From the NCBI GenBank assembly GCA_903953195.1, contig CAJBIS010000376.1, positions 1 through 5,688 of the forward strand: DNA of 5,688 bases, in the 5' to 3' direction. The notes below the pieces were generated by a model that saw only the letters and a program-made list of their open reading frames with translations, was not told the origin of the DNA and ran no database searches. Position numbers and translations under genes: made by a program. Source of the DNA: an uncultured Actinomycetes bacterium (lineage in GTDB: Bacteria > Actinomycetota > Acidimicrobiia > Acidimicrobiales > Microtrichaceae). Of this stretch, positions 5,334 through 5,688 are shown piece by piece (position 1 is the stretch's first letter; each line of letters starts with the position of its first letter).

Positions 5334-5688
5334 CCATCAGGTCCTTGAACGCCGTGGTCGAGTCGATGCCCGGATCCTTCGGCATGCCGAGGACCCGCTC
5401 GGCGACGATGTTCTTCATGATCTCGTCGGTCCCGCCGGCGACCCGCATGCCGGGCACTCCCAGCAGCAACTTCGACCACGCGTACGTTCCCCACTCGCCG
5501 GTGTCGGCGGTGATCCGCGGGCCGATCACCCGGGCCACCCACTCGCTGTAGGCCTTGAGGTTGTTGGTGAGCGCCAGCTTGGCGGTCGACAACTCCGGTC
5601 CCGGCAGGCCGCCGGCCTTGATCTTGTCCAGCGCCCGCTGGTTGTTCCACTTGGCGACGACGAAGTTGCTGTAGAGGCGGGCGGCCTC
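5314..5688 (-). CDS. Acyl-CoA dehydrogenase, C-terminal part (5' end outside window)
   Basis: This is an FAD flavoenzyme that introduces the alpha,beta double bond into an acyl-CoA and passes electrons to electron-transfer flavoprotein. Only the final 124 residues are present; the frame is open through the window edge. They form the C-terminal helical bundle: ARLYSNFVVAKWNNQRALDKI, then LPGPELSTAKLALTNNLKAYSEW, then the signature VAGGTDEIMKNIVAERVLGMPKDP, equivalent to GGTxEIxxNIIxERVLGLP in the family. In medium-chain enzymes the catalytic Glu sits just before the Gly-Thr of this motif; here that position is Gly, so the base must lie elsewhere, as in isovaleryl-type enzymes or two-subunit actinobacterial FadE enzymes. 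The substrate cannot be assigned. The 3' end overlaps rnhB by 20 bases tail to tail. Confidence 0.92.
   Translation of the reverse strand, partial: EAARLYSNFVVAKWNNQRALDKIKAGGLPGPELSTAKLALTNNLKAYSEWVARVIGPRITADTGEWGTYAWSKLLLGVPGMRVAGGTDEIMKNIVAERVLGMPKDPGIDSTTAFKDLMVNSTSP

Noticed and set aside
2436..5688. P450 and acyl-CoA dehydrogenase as a steroid or lipid degradation cluster
   Set aside because: They are separated by cutA, a small gene and rnhB, on separate transcripts, with no other catabolic or redox-partner gene in the window.

Overview
This window comes from a GC-rich bacterial chromosome. Third codon positions are almost all G or C. Several start codons sit 6-7 bases downstream of TAnnnT-type -10 hexamers with no Shine-Dalgarno sequence, which suggests leaderless transcription. 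Together with the gene content (a soluble bacterial P450, an actinobacterial-style acyl-CoA dehydrogenase, CutA, RNase HII), this points to an actinomycete-related organism, possibly an Acidimicrobiia/Ilumatobacter-like lineage. The lineage call is inference from sequence style, not a search result.

Layout, left to right: (1) the 3' end of gpsA (glycerol-3-phosphate dehydrogenase, + strand); (2) a 664-residue uncharacterised protein (+) with two beta-rich ends around an alanine-rich helical middle, resembling a glycoside-hydrolase-like six-hairpin architecture; (3) a short convergent gap holding a duplicated 31-base unit (29/31 identical) that forms two hairpins, one containing the stop codon of the next gene; (4) a complete cytochrome P450 (-) with C-helix, I-helix, ExxR and haem-Cys motifs; (5) a 44-base divergent promoter region with a 9-base inverted repeat abutting both start codons and an inner 15-base palindrome; (6) cutA (+); (7) a small GC-rich hairpin and a small beta-rich protein (-), possibly coupled through an ATGA overlap to an upstream 68-codon ORF; (8) rnhB (RNase HII, +) with all four catalytic acidic residues; (9) the C-terminal part of an acyl-CoA dehydrogenase (-), whose 3' end overlaps rnhB tail to tail by 20 bases.

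The genes do not form one pathway. gpsA (phospholipid precursor), cutA and rnhB (removal of RNA from DNA) are housekeeping genes. The P450 and the acyl-CoA dehydrogenase are lipid/secondary-catabolism types, are not co-transcribed, and give no clear joint pathway. I see no CRISPR array, insertion sequence, tRNA, rRNA or defence system. The best candidates for something undescribed are the duplicated hairpin at the P450 3' end, the symmetric P450/cutA intergenic region, and the large uncharacterised protein.
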